Under the pieces are notes generated by a model. That model searched no databases. It saw only the letters and a list, made by a program, of their open reading frames with translations, and had not been told where the DNA came from. From Neptunomonas qingdaonensis (GTDB taxonomy: Bacteria > Pseudomonadota > Gammaproteobacteria > Pseudomonadales > Balneatricaceae): a stretch of DNA of 64,000 nt. The stretch spans positions 1 to 64,000 of the forward strand of contig NZ_FOOU01000002.1 of NCBI RefSeq assembly GCF_900113275.1, written 5' to 3'. This document shows positions 1-8,588 of the stretch, piece after piece (position 1 is the first letter of the stretch; every line of letters starts with the position of its first letter). The position numbers were made by a program, and so were the translations under genes.

Positions 1-1041
1 GCTACGTAGCGTTTTCAAACTATCTCTGGCGTTTTCACTACCATGCTCAATATGCATGGCAATTAAACGGTTAAAACCTTTTATCGAAGGACGATGCTTT
101 AGCTCATCGGTGATAAATGCTCCGGCGGCATACACACCCCGATCCTCTTTGACCACGTCTGCCAGTGCCAGAATAACCGTGGCTGAAGGCGCGTATGACA
201 AACAATGCCGTAAGTAAAACTCATATTCGGGTCTATTATTCAACACAGTGTAACAGCGTTTGAGCATCGGAATCGTTTCAGACACAAAGCTCACATCTTG
301 TTTTTCTACATTACGTAATGATTGGATGGCTGTTTTCCATTGCTGTTGTCCCATGGCGATGCGCGCCTGAAGAAATGACGCCCGCACCGACTGAGGATCG
401 AGTTGCAGCCCTTGCTTTATATATTCCGTCGCTTCTTTATAGAGTTTTTTATTCACACTGTTTTCAGCGAGCTCACAGTAGTAATGTGCGCATTCATGCC
501 GAATAGTTTTTATCTCATCAGGGTTGAGTTGCTGTGCCGTTGCTAATGCCTCATCCCACTCCTGCTCTTTTTCATAGAGCTTGGTCAGCACGGTCAATGC
601 TTTACGTCTGGTTTCGCGGGGGGGATTTTGTTGAACGATATCTTTAAGGAGGTTTTCGGTGCGATCCAGCAAACCCACCGCATCATAATCCAATGCCAGT
701 GCCATCTGAATCCGTAAAGAATCCTGTCTTGACAGATCAGGGCGGGCGAGTAGATTTTGATGAATATTGATGGCGCGTTGCACATCACCTTTACGCCGGA
801 ACAGCTTTGCTAACGCTAAGTGTGCCGGAATAGTTTCACTATTAACTTCTAATGCTCTGATGAAGCTATCAATAGCCTCATCTGTTTTTTCATTCAGCAG
901 GTGGTCAAGACCAATAAAATAGTCCTGACCTAACGCACCACTTGATGCGGTTACCTGATCCCGGCTTAAACTGATTCGACCAAGTAACCATCCGATAAAA
1001 ATCGCGACAACTAACGGAATTATATACCAGATATCGAGCAT
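1..1041 (-). CDS. lapB: LapB (YciM) tetratricopeptide protein, 3' end outside window
   Basis: The frame stays open from ATG at 1041 to the left edge, giving 347 residues of a family usually about 390 long. An N-terminal membrane anchor (residues 5-22) is followed by tandem TPR helices, beginning with the FIGLDHLLNEKTDEAI stretch typical of LapB. The C-terminal rubredoxin-like zinc module would lie beyond the edge. In E. coli LapB works with FtsH at the inner membrane to control LpxC and so lipopolysaccharide synthesis. The gene follows lapA with almost no gap and sits downstream of ihfB, the usual order. Identity is firm; only the C-terminus is unseen. Confidence 0.93.
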   Translation of the reverse strand, partial: MLDIWYIIPLVVAIFIGWLLGRISLSRDQVTASSGALGQDYFIGLDHLLNEKTDEAIDSFIRALEVNSETIPAHLALAKLFRRKGDVQRAINIHQNLLARPDLSRQDSLRIQMALALDYDAVGLLDRTENLLKDIVQQNPPRETRRKALTVLTKLYEKEQEWDEALATAQQLNPDEIKTIRHECAHYYCELAENSVNKKLYKEATEYIKQGLQLDPQSVRASFLQARIAMGQQQWKTAIQSLRNVEKQDVSFVSETIPMLKRCYTVLNNRPEYEFYLRHCLSYAPSATVILALADVVKEDRGVYAAGAFITDELKHRPSIKGFNRLIAMHIEHGSENARDSLKTLRS

Positions 1042-1042
1042 T

Positions 1043-1348
1043 CTAAGCAGCGTCTTTAAGCGATGCCGTCCTCAACTGATCAAGTTCTTTTGATGTTGCA
1101 TTTATCTTACGCTGACTACCCATCAAGCGCGCTTTTAATGCAACCACCGCGACAGTACTGAGCATGAAGCCCAGCAAGCCACCCAATACAAAGGCGGCGA
1201 TCAGCCACAGTGACAAGCTCGCTTCAGGCAATGTTATAAAAACCAAATCAATCGATACTTTTTCAGTGTTATGTATCGTAAACATAATGCCCACGACCAG
1301 AATAACTACTGACAGTAAGAATACTATTATCAACTTTAAGAAACGCAC
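1043..1348 (-). CDS. lapA: LapA, lipopolysaccharide assembly protein A (DUF1049)
   Basis: This 101-residue inner-membrane protein has two hydrophobic segments (about residues 4-27 and 47-70) and a charged, probably coiled-coil tail rich in Lys, Arg and Glu. That is the layout of LapA, the partner of LapB in lipopolysaccharide assembly. The start is GTG, preceded by a strong GGAGGG site five bases upstream. The gene lies 18 bases after ihfB and directly before lapB, so the three are probably cotranscribed from the rpsA side. The family is small and divergent, so the name rests on topology plus the lapB neighbour. Confidence 0.9.
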   Translation of the reverse strand: MRFLKLIIVFLLSVVILVVGIMFTIHNTEKVSIDLVFITLPEASLSLWLIAAFVLGGLLGFMLSTVAVVALKARLMGSQRKINATSKELDQLRTASLKDAA

Positions 1349-1366
1349 AATTTACCCTCCAATACC

Positions 1367-1663
1367 TTACTGATACTGCTCAATACTTTCATTTACCTGT
1401 TCGCGTAACTCTTTACCCGGCTTGAAATGGGGAACATATTTAGCCGTTAACGAAACAGAATCACCCGTTTTCGGGTTGCGGCCTATACGTGGAGCTCGAA
1501 AATGAAGGGAGAAACTACCAAAACCTCGAATTTCGATACGGTCACCATTTGCCAATGATTCAGTCATATGATCAAGCATCGCTTTCACTGCCAGTTCAAC
1601 ATCCTTTACAGAAAGTTCAGGATGCCGATCAATCAGGTGCTCTATCAATTCTGATTTTGTCAT
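1367..1663 (-). CDS. ihfB: Integration host factor beta subunit
   Basis: A 98-residue DNABII-family protein that would pair with IhfA to bend DNA sharply in replication, recombination and transcription. GFGSF (47-51) and the RNPKTG motif (62-67), at the tip of the DNA-intercalating arm, are intact. [18 protein letters not shown] is the dimerising helix region. ATG has a GGAGGG ribosome site. It follows rpsA by about 80 bases, the conserved rpsA-ihfB order of gammaproteobacteria, which favours the beta subunit over HU or IhfA. Confidence 0.96.
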   Translation of the reverse strand: MTKSELIEHLIDRHPELSVKDVELAVKAMLDHMTESLANGDRIEIRGFGSFSLHFRAPRIGRNPKTGDSVSLTAKYVPHFKPGKELREQVNESIEQYQ

Positions 1664-1744
1664 TATACTCCCTCCACTGGGTCAGACACTATTTTTTCCC
1701 GTTCTCCCTGTGAACGAAAAAGACGCCGCATGGCGCCTCAGGGA

Positions 1745-3232
1745 TCAGGATTTATTTTTATTCATCTGTTGTTTTATCAGATCACCAATCGTGGTCGGCC
1801 CTGCAACATCAGCACCTTTAGGTGGCACTGGTTTTGCTGATTCATCTTTGGGTAGCTCTTTCTGCGCCCCTTTGTGCGGCTCTTTGTGTGATTCTTTTTG
1901 CTTAGGTGAAGGGTCAGCCTGCAGCTGTTTAATACTCAACGCAATACGCGAACGCTCGATATCAATCGATAATATGACGGCTTCAATTTCATCGCCCTTA
2001 TGGTATTGCTTAACGGCCTCTTCACCCGGTATATCCCAAGACAAGTCTGATAGATGTATCAGGCCATCAATATTTCCATCCAGGCCTATAAAAATACCAA
2101 AATCAGTGATGGATTTAATTTTTCCTGTCACCTTGTCATCTTTTTTATACTTTTCTGCAAATGCATCCCACGGATTCTGCTGACACTGCTTCATACCCAA
2201 CGAGATACGACGTCGTTCTTTATCAATTGCCAGAATCATCACTTCGATTTCCTGACCGACATGAACAACTTTTGAAGGATGAATATTCTTATTCGCCCAA
2301 TCCATTTCAGAAACATGGATAAGACCTTCTATGCCCTCTGCTATCTGAGCAAAACAGCCGTACTCGGTTAAATTAGTCACACGAGCGCTGGTCTTTTCGC
2401 CAACCTTCAGTTTAGCGACCATCTCTTCCCACGGATCGGCCAGCAACTGCTTCATGCCTAATGAAACGCGCGTGCGCTCCGGATCATACTTAAGCACTTT
2501 GACATCGATCTCATCACCGACGGTCAGCACTTCGCTTGGATGCTTAACACGCTTCCAGCCAATATCAGTGATGTGCAGCAAGCCGTCCACACCGCCCAAA
2601 TCGATGAACGCCCCGTAATCTGTCAGATTTTTCACGATACCTTTCAGCACAATGCCTTCGGCTAACGTTTCAATCAGTTTTTCACGATCCGCGCTGTTCA
2701 GCTCTTCGAGTACGGCGCGGCGGGATACCACAATGTTGTTACGCTTGAAGTCCAGCTTAACCAGCTTGAATTCGAGTTCCTTACCTTCCAGGTGGGTACT
2801 ATCACGCAGCGGGCGAATATCTAACAATGACCCTGGCAGGAAGGCTTCGACACTACCAACCGTCACGGTAAAACCACCACGCACTTTACCGGTAATCGCA
2901 CCGGTGATGGTTTCATCTTTTTCAAAGGCTTGCTCAAGTACTTCCCATACTTCAGCTTGCTTCGCCTTCTCACGCGAGAGTTTCGTTGAGCCATAGCCAT
3001 CTTCGACACTTTCCAACGCCACTCTGACTTCATCTCCGATGGCAACGGTCAACTCACCCTTGTCATCTTCAAATTCTGCCCGTGGAATGACGCCTTCCGA
3101 TTTGAGTCCTGCATTAACAACTACAAAGTCATTCTCAATCGCCATCACGGTACCGGTCACAATAGAACCCGGTGCCATGTTCAATCCCTGCAGACTCTCT
3201 TCGAAGAGATCAGCAAAACTCTCGCCCATCAT
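1745..3232 (-). CDS. rpsA: 30S ribosomal protein S1, five-domain form with basic tail
   Basis: S1 binds mRNA on the 30S subunit and helps start translation on structured messages. The 495 residues hold five S1 repeats at about 22-88, 108-173, 194-262, 279-349 and 366-436; the first two are the ribosome-binding modules and match E. coli closely. The E. coli protein has 557 residues and six domains. Here the sixth is replaced by a tail (437-495) rich in Lys, Glu, Pro and His with near-repeats such as KESHKEPHK. No frameshifted remnant of domain 6 was noticed downstream. ATG ATG with GAGGG seven bases upstream sets the start. Confidence 0.96.
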   Translation of the reverse strand: MMGESFADLFEESLQGLNMAPGSIVTGTVMAIENDFVVVNAGLKSEGVIPRAEFEDDKGELTVAIGDEVRVALESVEDGYGSTKLSREKAKQAEVWEVLEQAFEKDETITGAITGKVRGGFTVTVGSVEAFLPGSLLDIRPLRDSTHLEGKELEFKLVKLDFKRNNIVVSRRAVLEELNSADREKLIETLAEGIVLKGIVKNLTDYGAFIDLGGVDGLLHITDIGWKRVKHPSEVLTVGDEIDVKVLKYDPERTRVSLGMKQLLADPWEEMVAKLKVGEKTSARVTNLTEYGCFAQIAEGIEGLIHVSEMDWANKNIHPSKVVHVGQEIEVMILAIDKERRRISLGMKQCQQNPWDAFAEKYKKDDKVTGKIKSITDFGIFIGLDGNIDGLIHLSDLSWDIPGEEAVKQYHKGDEIEAVILSIDIERSRIALSIKQLQADPSPKQKESHKEPHKGAQKELPKDESAKPVPPKGADVAGPTTIGDLIKQQMNKNKS

Positions 3233-3251
3233 CTCATTACCCTCGCAGCTC

Positions 3252-3283
3252 TTTTATAGTACAGCTGTTTTATAGTACAGCTG
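3252..3283. repeat. Perfect 16-bp tandem duplication upstream of rpsA
   Basis: TTTTATAGTACAGCTG occurs twice in direct succession (3252-3267 and 3268-3283), 20 bases before the rpsA start. Read on the minus strand each copy contains TGTACTATAAAA, which resembles a -10 element, so the duplication may double a promoter element or simply record replication slippage. No convincing -35 box was found for either copy. Confidence 0.7.
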
Positions 3284-3333
3284 GCGCTGCCTGTTATCAG
3301 CCAATCGTTATTAAACTCTTTACCACAGCCCTG

Positions 3334-3359
3334 TAACGCAATCCTTTAACGCAATCCTT
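3334..3359. repeat. Perfect 13-bp tandem duplication across the cmk stop codon
   Basis: TAACGCAATCCTT is present twice in a row (3334-3346 and 3347-3359). The right copy encodes the last codons of cmk on the minus strand and the TAA stop spans the junction, so the left copy lies just past the gene. It looks like a slippage duplication of the gene end. Confidence 0.75.
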
Positions 3360-4035
3360 TATGACGGACTTCCTCAAGAATAGCGCCCAGTACCTCTTCG
3401 ATAGTCATACTGGTCGAATCCAGGACCATCGCATCACTCGCAGGTTTTAACGGCGCTACACTTCTGTTCTTATCACGCGCGTCACGCTCTTGCAAGTCTT
3501 TCAATATTACCTCAAGGCTAGCACTGAGCCCCTTATTTATCAACTGGTTATATCGTCTACTTGCTCTTTCTTCAGCACTTGCATCTAAATAAACTTTTAA
3601 TGTGGCATGCGGAAACACAACAGTGCCCATATCACGCCCATCGGCGATCAAACCCGGTAACTCGGCAAAGGCACGTTGGCGCTCAAGTAAGGCCATTCTG
3701 ACGGACGCTATGGCGGCAATCACAGAGGCATCATTACCTACCGACTCACTCCGTATAGCCTGTGTAACTTCTTCGCCTTCGAGGATTATCTGAACAACAT
3801 CGTCACGCGAGGTAAATTGCACATCTAAATGAGCCGCCAGTACTACCAACGCCTCTTCATCTTTGATAGAAACACCATGGTGACTTGCGGCAAGCGCTGT
3901 CAAGCGATACAGCGCACCACTATCCAACAGCCTCCAACCCAGATTGTCTGCCAATAACCTGCATACAGTTCCCTTACCAGAACCACTCGGTCCGTCCACT
4001 GTAATAACAGGTACACGGGTGTTAACTTGAGACAT
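3346..4035 (-). CDS. cmk: Cytidylate kinase
   Basis: Phosphorylates CMP and dCMP with ATP in pyrimidine nucleotide supply. The 229 residues open with the P-loop [10 protein letters not shown] and include the CMP-kinase signature [13 protein letters not shown] and the lid-region arginines in [14 protein letters not shown] at 4035 is chosen over the GTG one codon earlier because AGGAGG then lies seven bases upstream. It overlaps the tyrA-aroA stop as TGATG, which suggests translational coupling. The order aroA-cmk-rpsA is classic. Confidence 0.96.
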   Translation of the reverse strand: MSQVNTRVPVITVDGPSGSGKGTVCRLLADNLGWRLLDSGALYRLTALAASHHGVSIKDEEALVVLAAHLDVQFTSRDDVVQIILEGEEVTQAIRSESVGNDASVIAAIASVRMALLERQRAFAELPGLIADGRDMGTVVFPHATLKVYLDASAEERASRRYNQLINKGLSASLEVILKDLQERDARDKNRSVAPLKPASDAMVLDSTSMTIEEVLGAILEEVRHKGLR

Positions 4036-6248
4036 CACGTCTCCTCCTTATTAATACGGATTCCTGCTTTTTGAGCAACATCAACAAACTCTGGAAAAGA
4101 GGTTGCTACATGACTGCAGGCTTCTATCACTACTTCACTATTGGCAATGGTTCCAGCAACAGCAAACGCCATTGCTATTCGATGATCATCATAACTACTG
4201 ACTTTAGCTCCTTGTAATACACCACCACAAATCAGGATATTATCTCCTTTGACGGTGACATCTATTCCCATTCTAAGCAGCCCTTCTTGCATCGCTTCAA
4301 TACGATCACTCTCCTTATACCTTAACTCGCTCACTCCACTCAAACAGGTCACGCCCTGAGCAGCCGCAGCGGCAACAAAGATGACGGGGAATTCATCAAT
4401 AGCAACCGACACCAACTCATCAGGAATCGTAATACCTCTTAAGGGTGCGTAACGCACATGAATATCGGCCACCGGCTCACCACTTAACATGCCCGGATTT
4501 TCAAGGGTCAGATCAGCTCCCATCAAGCCTAATATCTTTAATACACCTGAGCGGCTTGGGTTAACGCCAACCTGCTCAATCACCAGATCTGACCCTGGAT
4601 TTATGGCGGCTGCCACTATAAAAAATGCCGCCGAGGATATATCAGCAGGAATCTCAATGCTGGTTGCTTTTAACACCTGTCCTGATGCAATCGTAACGGC
4701 ATCGTCCTCAATGGTTAGCTGCACGCCAAAATTTTGTAACATTCGCTCAGTATGATCCCGCGTGATTGCTGGCTGCTGAATACGCGTTTGCCCCGTTGCA
4801 TAAAGCCCTGCCAGTAACAAACACGATTTAACCTGAGCACTCGCCACCGGCATTTGGTATTCAATAGCGGATAACTGCTGCCCACCCTGAATAACCACCG
4901 GCGCACCGCCTCCCTCAGAAGTCTGAATAGAGGCACCCATTTTGCGTAAAGGTTCCGCGACTCTTTCCATTGGACGCTTTGACAGTGAATTATCGCCCAA
5001 TAGCTGCGAATCAAAGGCCTGCGCCGCCAATAAACCACTCAATAAACGTAACGATGTGCCTGAGTTCCCCAGATACAGCGGGCCTGGTGGCGGATACAAA
5101 CCCTGCAATCCAACACCATATATTTTAACTCTGCCCTGATGAGGCCCTTCGATGACGACGCCCATATCACGAAACGCCTGCACAGTCGCCAGGCTATCTT
5201 CACTTTCAAGAAAGCCGCTGATATGGGTAATTCCCTCGGCTAAAGCCCCCAACATGACAGCACGATGTGATATCGACTTATCACCCGGCACACGAATGCG
5301 TCCCAGTAATGGAGCCGCCGAATGAACATGAAAGGTTACCTGAGATTTATGAGAGTTTTGTGAATACGCTGTCCCTGTGAGCATTTTACTAAAATGCTCC
5401 CGGGCAGATTTAGCGCGTGTAAAAATACCGAGCATCGATTGGCTGTCACTGGCAACAATCGCTTGCCGCAAGGTCGCCAGACCATCCGTAAAGTTGTCTA
5501 TCTGATTAAGAATTTCTTGCTTATTGGCAACACAGACGTCGTGCCACATCGTCGGGTCTGATGCCGCAATACGCGTGAAATCGCGAAATCCACCGGCCGC
5601 GTAGCGGAATATTTCTCTACTATCCTGCTCTTTAGCCAGGGTATCGACGAGTGAAAAAGCAAGAATATGCGGCAGATGACTGGTGGCCGCCAACACTTCA
5701 TCGTGTCGCTCAACCCCCATCTGCAACACTTCTGCACCGGTACTTTGCCACATTCTCGCGATAAGACGGGTGGCACTTTCATCGGATTCAGGCAGCGGCG
5801 TGAGTATGATTTTATGCTTGGCGAAGAGGTTTTCATCCGCGGCGGCAACACCACTTTTTTCAGAACCGGCAATCGGGTGTCCGGGGATGAATTTGTCAGG
5901 CACAGTGCCAAACACCGTTTGCGCCGCCAGGATGACGTTCGCTTTGGTACTGCCCACATCAGTGATAACTGTCGCAGGGCTTAGGTAAGGCTTTATCGCA
6001 GCAAGGACGTTTTCAGTGGCTTTAACAGGCACCGCCAGCACAACAATATCTGCCGTAGCGACAACTTCAGCTAAATCACTAAAGCCTTCATCGATAATAC
6101 CCAGATCAAGTCCTTGCTGAAGATCGTCAGGGTTACGGTCATAACCGGCAACAATCTTGGCAAATTTTTTCTTCTTCAGTGCTTTAGCCAAGGATCCACC
6201 GATCAGACCCAGACCAATAATTAATACTCGATTGACCATAAAACTCAC
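4035..6248 (-). CDS. Bifunctional prephenate dehydrogenase / EPSP synthase
   Basis: A 737-residue natural fusion. Residues 1 to about 290 form TyrA (NAD-binding GLGLIGGS near 12-19, [10 protein letters not shown] loop), which makes 4-hydroxyphenylpyruvate for tyrosine. From about 305 to the end is AroA, making 5-enolpyruvylshikimate-3-phosphate, with the substrate-binding [22 protein letters not shown] and [11 protein letters not shown] motifs all present. The same fusion is known from Pseudomonas and relatives. The start is GTG with GGAG seven bases upstream; an ATG three codons in has no good site. It sits between pheA and cmk, so two aromatic pathway steps are made as one polypeptide. Confidence 0.95.
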   Translation of the reverse strand: MSFMVNRVLIIGLGLIGGSLAKALKKKKFAKIVAGYDRNPDDLQQGLDLGIIDEGFSDLAEVVATADIVVLAVPVKATENVLAAIKPYLSPATVITDVGSTKANVILAAQTVFGTVPDKFIPGHPIAGSEKSGVAAADENLFAKHKIILTPLPESDESATRLIARMWQSTGAEVLQMGVERHDEVLAATSHLPHILAFSLVDTLAKEQDSREIFRYAAGGFRDFTRIAASDPTMWHDVCVANKQEILNQIDNFTDGLATLRQAIVASDSQSMLGIFTRAKSAREHFSKMLTGTAYSQNSHKSQVTFHVHSAAPLLGRIRVPGDKSISHRAVMLGALAEGITHISGFLESEDSLATVQAFRDMGVVIEGPHQGRVKIYGVGLQGLYPPPGPLYLGNSGTSLRLLSGLLAAQAFDSQLLGDNSLSKRPMERVAEPLRKMGASIQTSEGGGAPVVIQGGQQLSAIEYQMPVASAQVKSCLLLAGLYATGQTRIQQPAITRDHTERMLQNFGVQLTIEDDAVTIASGQVLKATSIEIPADISSAAFFIVAAAINPGSDLVIEQVGVNPSRSGVLKILGLMGADLTLENPGMLSGEPVADIHVRYAPLRGITIPDELVSVAIDEFPVIFVAAAAAQGVTCLSGVSELRYKESDRIEAMQEGLLRMGIDVTVKGDNILICGGVLQGAKVSSYDDHRIAMAFAVAGTIANSEVVIEACSHVATSFPEFVDVAQKAGIRINKEET

Positions 6249-6311
6249 AGCGTCGTACTCCGCTGCAGACTCTCTACACGCATAATTGACTTCATAAGCA
6301 CTTTATAATTC

Positions 6312-7409
6312 TTATAATACCGCTTTAGGGTAAGACCCCAACAATTTTAGCTCTACCGAACCGGATTCAAGTTCTGATAGTACTTTTTGCACTTTAGGAT
6401 CATCGACGTGCCCTTCAAAGTCTATATAAAACATATAGCTCCAGCCACCCTGCCCGGCTGGACGGGTTTCTATACGTGTCAGACTGATACCATGACGATG
6501 AAACGGTTCTAACAGGGAATAAAGCACACCCGGTTTATCATGCGCACTCATCAGTATTGATGTTTTATCATCGCCGCTGGCGCCAACGTCCTGATCGCCA
6601 ATGATTAAAAACCGTGTAGTGTTGTCTGGCTGATCTTCGATGTTACGTTCCAGCACCTCTAGCTGATATAACGACATCGCCATATCACCGGCGATCGCCG
6701 CCGTGCCAACCTCTTTCGACGCCAGTCGGGCACCTTCGGCATTAGAGCTGACGGTTATATGCTCGGCATGCGGATAGTGAGCATCTAACCAGCTATGGCA
6801 CTGCGCAAAGGATTCCTGGTGGGCATATATGCGGCGAATCGATGCAGAATCTGTCTTCTCCTGGACCAGCAAGTGATGATGGATTTTCAACTCCAACTCA
6901 CCACAGATACGCAAATTAAAGCGTTTGAACAGATCCAGTGTATGCGTTGCCATCCCTTCAGAGGAGTTCTCAATCGGCACCACACCATAATGTGCCGCGC
7001 CGGCTTCAACTTCGCGAAACACCTGATCGAGTGAATTCATCGGGGCGCTTTCAGCAGAGTGGCCAAAATGTTTCAGTGCAGCCTGCTGAGTAAAGGTTCC
7101 CTCAGGCCCGAGAAATGCCACGCGCATCGGTTTTTCAAGCGCCAGACACACTGACATGATTTCACGAAACAAGCGCGCCACTTCTTTATCTGCCAGCGGG
7201 CCTTCGTTGCGCTCCATGACTCGCTTAAGCACCTGCGCTTCACGCTCAGGCCGGTAGAAAACAGCAATTTCTTCTCCTTGAAACTGCTGTTTAACTTCCG
7301 CTACCCGTTGTGCACAGCTAGCACGCTGGTTCAGCAGAAGATGAATTTGCTTATCGATTGAATCAATCTGGTCGCGCAGTACTTTGAGCGCCTGTTCCTG
7401 TTCAGTCAT
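6312..7409 (-). CDS. pheA: Bifunctional chorismate mutase / prephenate dehydratase
   Basis: The 365-residue P-protein commits chorismate to phenylalanine. It has an AroQ-type chorismate mutase domain (about 1-90), a dehydratase domain beginning with AFLGPEGTFTQQA and carrying the catalytic DNTTRF motif, and a C-terminal ACT domain (SAHDKPGVLYSLL, RIETRPA) that binds phenylalanine for feedback control. AGGAT precedes the ATG. It is 28 bases after serC and 63 before tyrA-aroA, consistent with one operon. The hisC often found between pheA and tyrA in relatives is missing here. Confidence 0.96.
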   Translation of the reverse strand: MTEQEQALKVLRDQIDSIDKQIHLLLNQRASCAQRVAEVKQQFQGEEIAVFYRPEREAQVLKRVMERNEGPLADKEVARLFREIMSVCLALEKPMRVAFLGPEGTFTQQAALKHFGHSAESAPMNSLDQVFREVEAGAAHYGVVPIENSSEGMATHTLDLFKRFNLRICGELELKIHHHLLVQEKTDSASIRRIYAHQESFAQCHSWLDAHYPHAEHITVSSNAEGARLASKEVGTAAIAGDMAMSLYQLEVLERNIEDQPDNTTRFLIIGDQDVGASGDDKTSILMSAHDKPGVLYSLLEPFHRHGISLTRIETRPAGQGGWSYMFYIDFEGHVDDPKVQKVLSELESGSVELKLLGSYPKAVL

Positions 7410-7437
7410 GCAAAGATCCTATTTTCGCTGATTAGCC

Positions 7438-8529
7438 TTACTTATTCTCAACATGCTTACGTTCAAAATGCTGCATAAATTCAATTAATGAATCAACGGC
7501 CGTTTCAGGCACAGCATTGTATATACTGGCACGCATACCACCCACAGAACGATGCCCTTTTAGATTAAGTAACCCAGCCTGTTCGGACTCTTCAATAAAA
7601 AGCTTATCCAAAGCGGCATCGGCTAATGTAAAAGGCACATTCATCCAGGAGCGGTTAGCGATCGCAACCGGGTTCGCATAAAAAGTACTCTGATCAATCG
7701 CCTGATAAAGCTTTTCTGCTTTACGCTGGTTGATCGCCTGCATACCTTCAACGCCACCCTGACGTTTCAACCATTGAAAGATCAATCCGGCAAGATACCA
7801 GCCATAAGTAGGCGGAGTATTATTCATCGAATCAGCAGCGGCATGCACCGCATAGTCAAACATAGTCGGCGTACCTGGCAGCGTCTGGCCTAACAGGTCT
7901 TCACGGACGATCACTACGGTTAGTCCCGCAGGCCCGATATTTTTCTGCGCGCCGGCATAGATTAAAGCAAAACGAGACACGTCGATCGGGCGAGACAAGA
8001 TAGTAGAAGACATATCCGCGACTAAAGGCACATCACCTGTTTGCGGAATATAGTCAAACTCAACACCACCAATGGTTTCATTCGGCGTGTAATGCACATA
8101 AGCAGCCTCAGGATTAAGCTGAAGCTGATCCTGGGACGGCGCCGATGTAAAATTATTATGCTGCGTCGTTGCGGCAATATTTACATTGCAATAGCGGCTC
8201 GCTTCTTCAATGGCCTTTTTAGACCAGACGCCGGTATTGATATAATCTGCGGTTTTTTTGTCGCGCAAAAGATTCATTGGAATCATCGAAAACTGGCTGG
8301 TCGCACCGCCTTGCAGAAACAGTATTTTGTAGTTATCCGGCACCTGCATCAGATCGCGAAGATCCTGTTCAGCCTGCTCTGCAACAGAAACATACTCTTT
8401 ACTGCGATGGCTCATTTCCATTATGGAAAGCCCATGGCCATGCCAATCGAGCATCTCTTCCTGTGCTTGTTTCAAAACCTCTTCGGGAAGGGCTGCCGGC
8501 CCAGCACTGAAATTCAACTTACGAATCAT
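7438..8529 (-). CDS. serC: Phosphoserine aminotransferase
   Basis: This PLP enzyme converts 3-phosphohydroxypyruvate to phosphoserine in serine synthesis and also serves pyridoxal phosphate synthesis. At 363 residues it is the normal length. The cofactor lysine is in YAGAQKNIGPAGL, and the FSAGPAALP start, GGATSQF phosphate-binding loop and C-terminal GHRSVGGMRAS are all typical. It is first in the leftward operon, separated from gyrA by a terminator hairpin, so its promoter should lie in the short gap at about 8530-8560 or transcription reads through from gyrA. Confidence 0.96.
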   Translation of the reverse strand: MIRKLNFSAGPAALPEEVLKQAQEEMLDWHGHGLSIMEMSHRSKEYVSVAEQAEQDLRDLMQVPDNYKILFLQGGATSQFSMIPMNLLRDKKTADYINTGVWSKKAIEEASRYCNVNIAATTQHNNFTSAPSQDQLQLNPEAAYVHYTPNETIGGVEFDYIPQTGDVPLVADMSSTILSRPIDVSRFALIYAGAQKNIGPAGLTVVIVREDLLGQTLPGTPTMFDYAVHAAADSMNNTPPTYGWYLAGLIFQWLKRQGGVEGMQAINQRKAEKLYQAIDQSTFYANPVAIANRSWMNVPFTLADAALDKLFIEESEQAGLLNLKGHRSVGGMRASIYNAVPETAVDSLIEFMQHFERKHVENK

Positions 8530-8560
8530 CTCGTTCTCTTAATGTTCACTCAGACACAAT

Positions 8561-8584
8561 AAAAAGCGCGGCTTTCGCCGCACT
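8561..8584 (-). terminator. Intrinsic terminator after gyrA
   Basis: On the minus strand GCGGC GAAA GCCGC forms a GC stem with a tetraloop, followed by CTTTTTATT. It lies just past the gyrA stop and before serC, separating the two transcription units. Confidence 0.75.
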
Positions 8585-8588
8585 TAAC

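Noticed and set aside
1710-2183. Open frame on the plus strand opposite rpsA
   Set aside because: It is antisense to a clearly conserved gene, has no ribosome site and a composition reflecting the complement of S1 codons.
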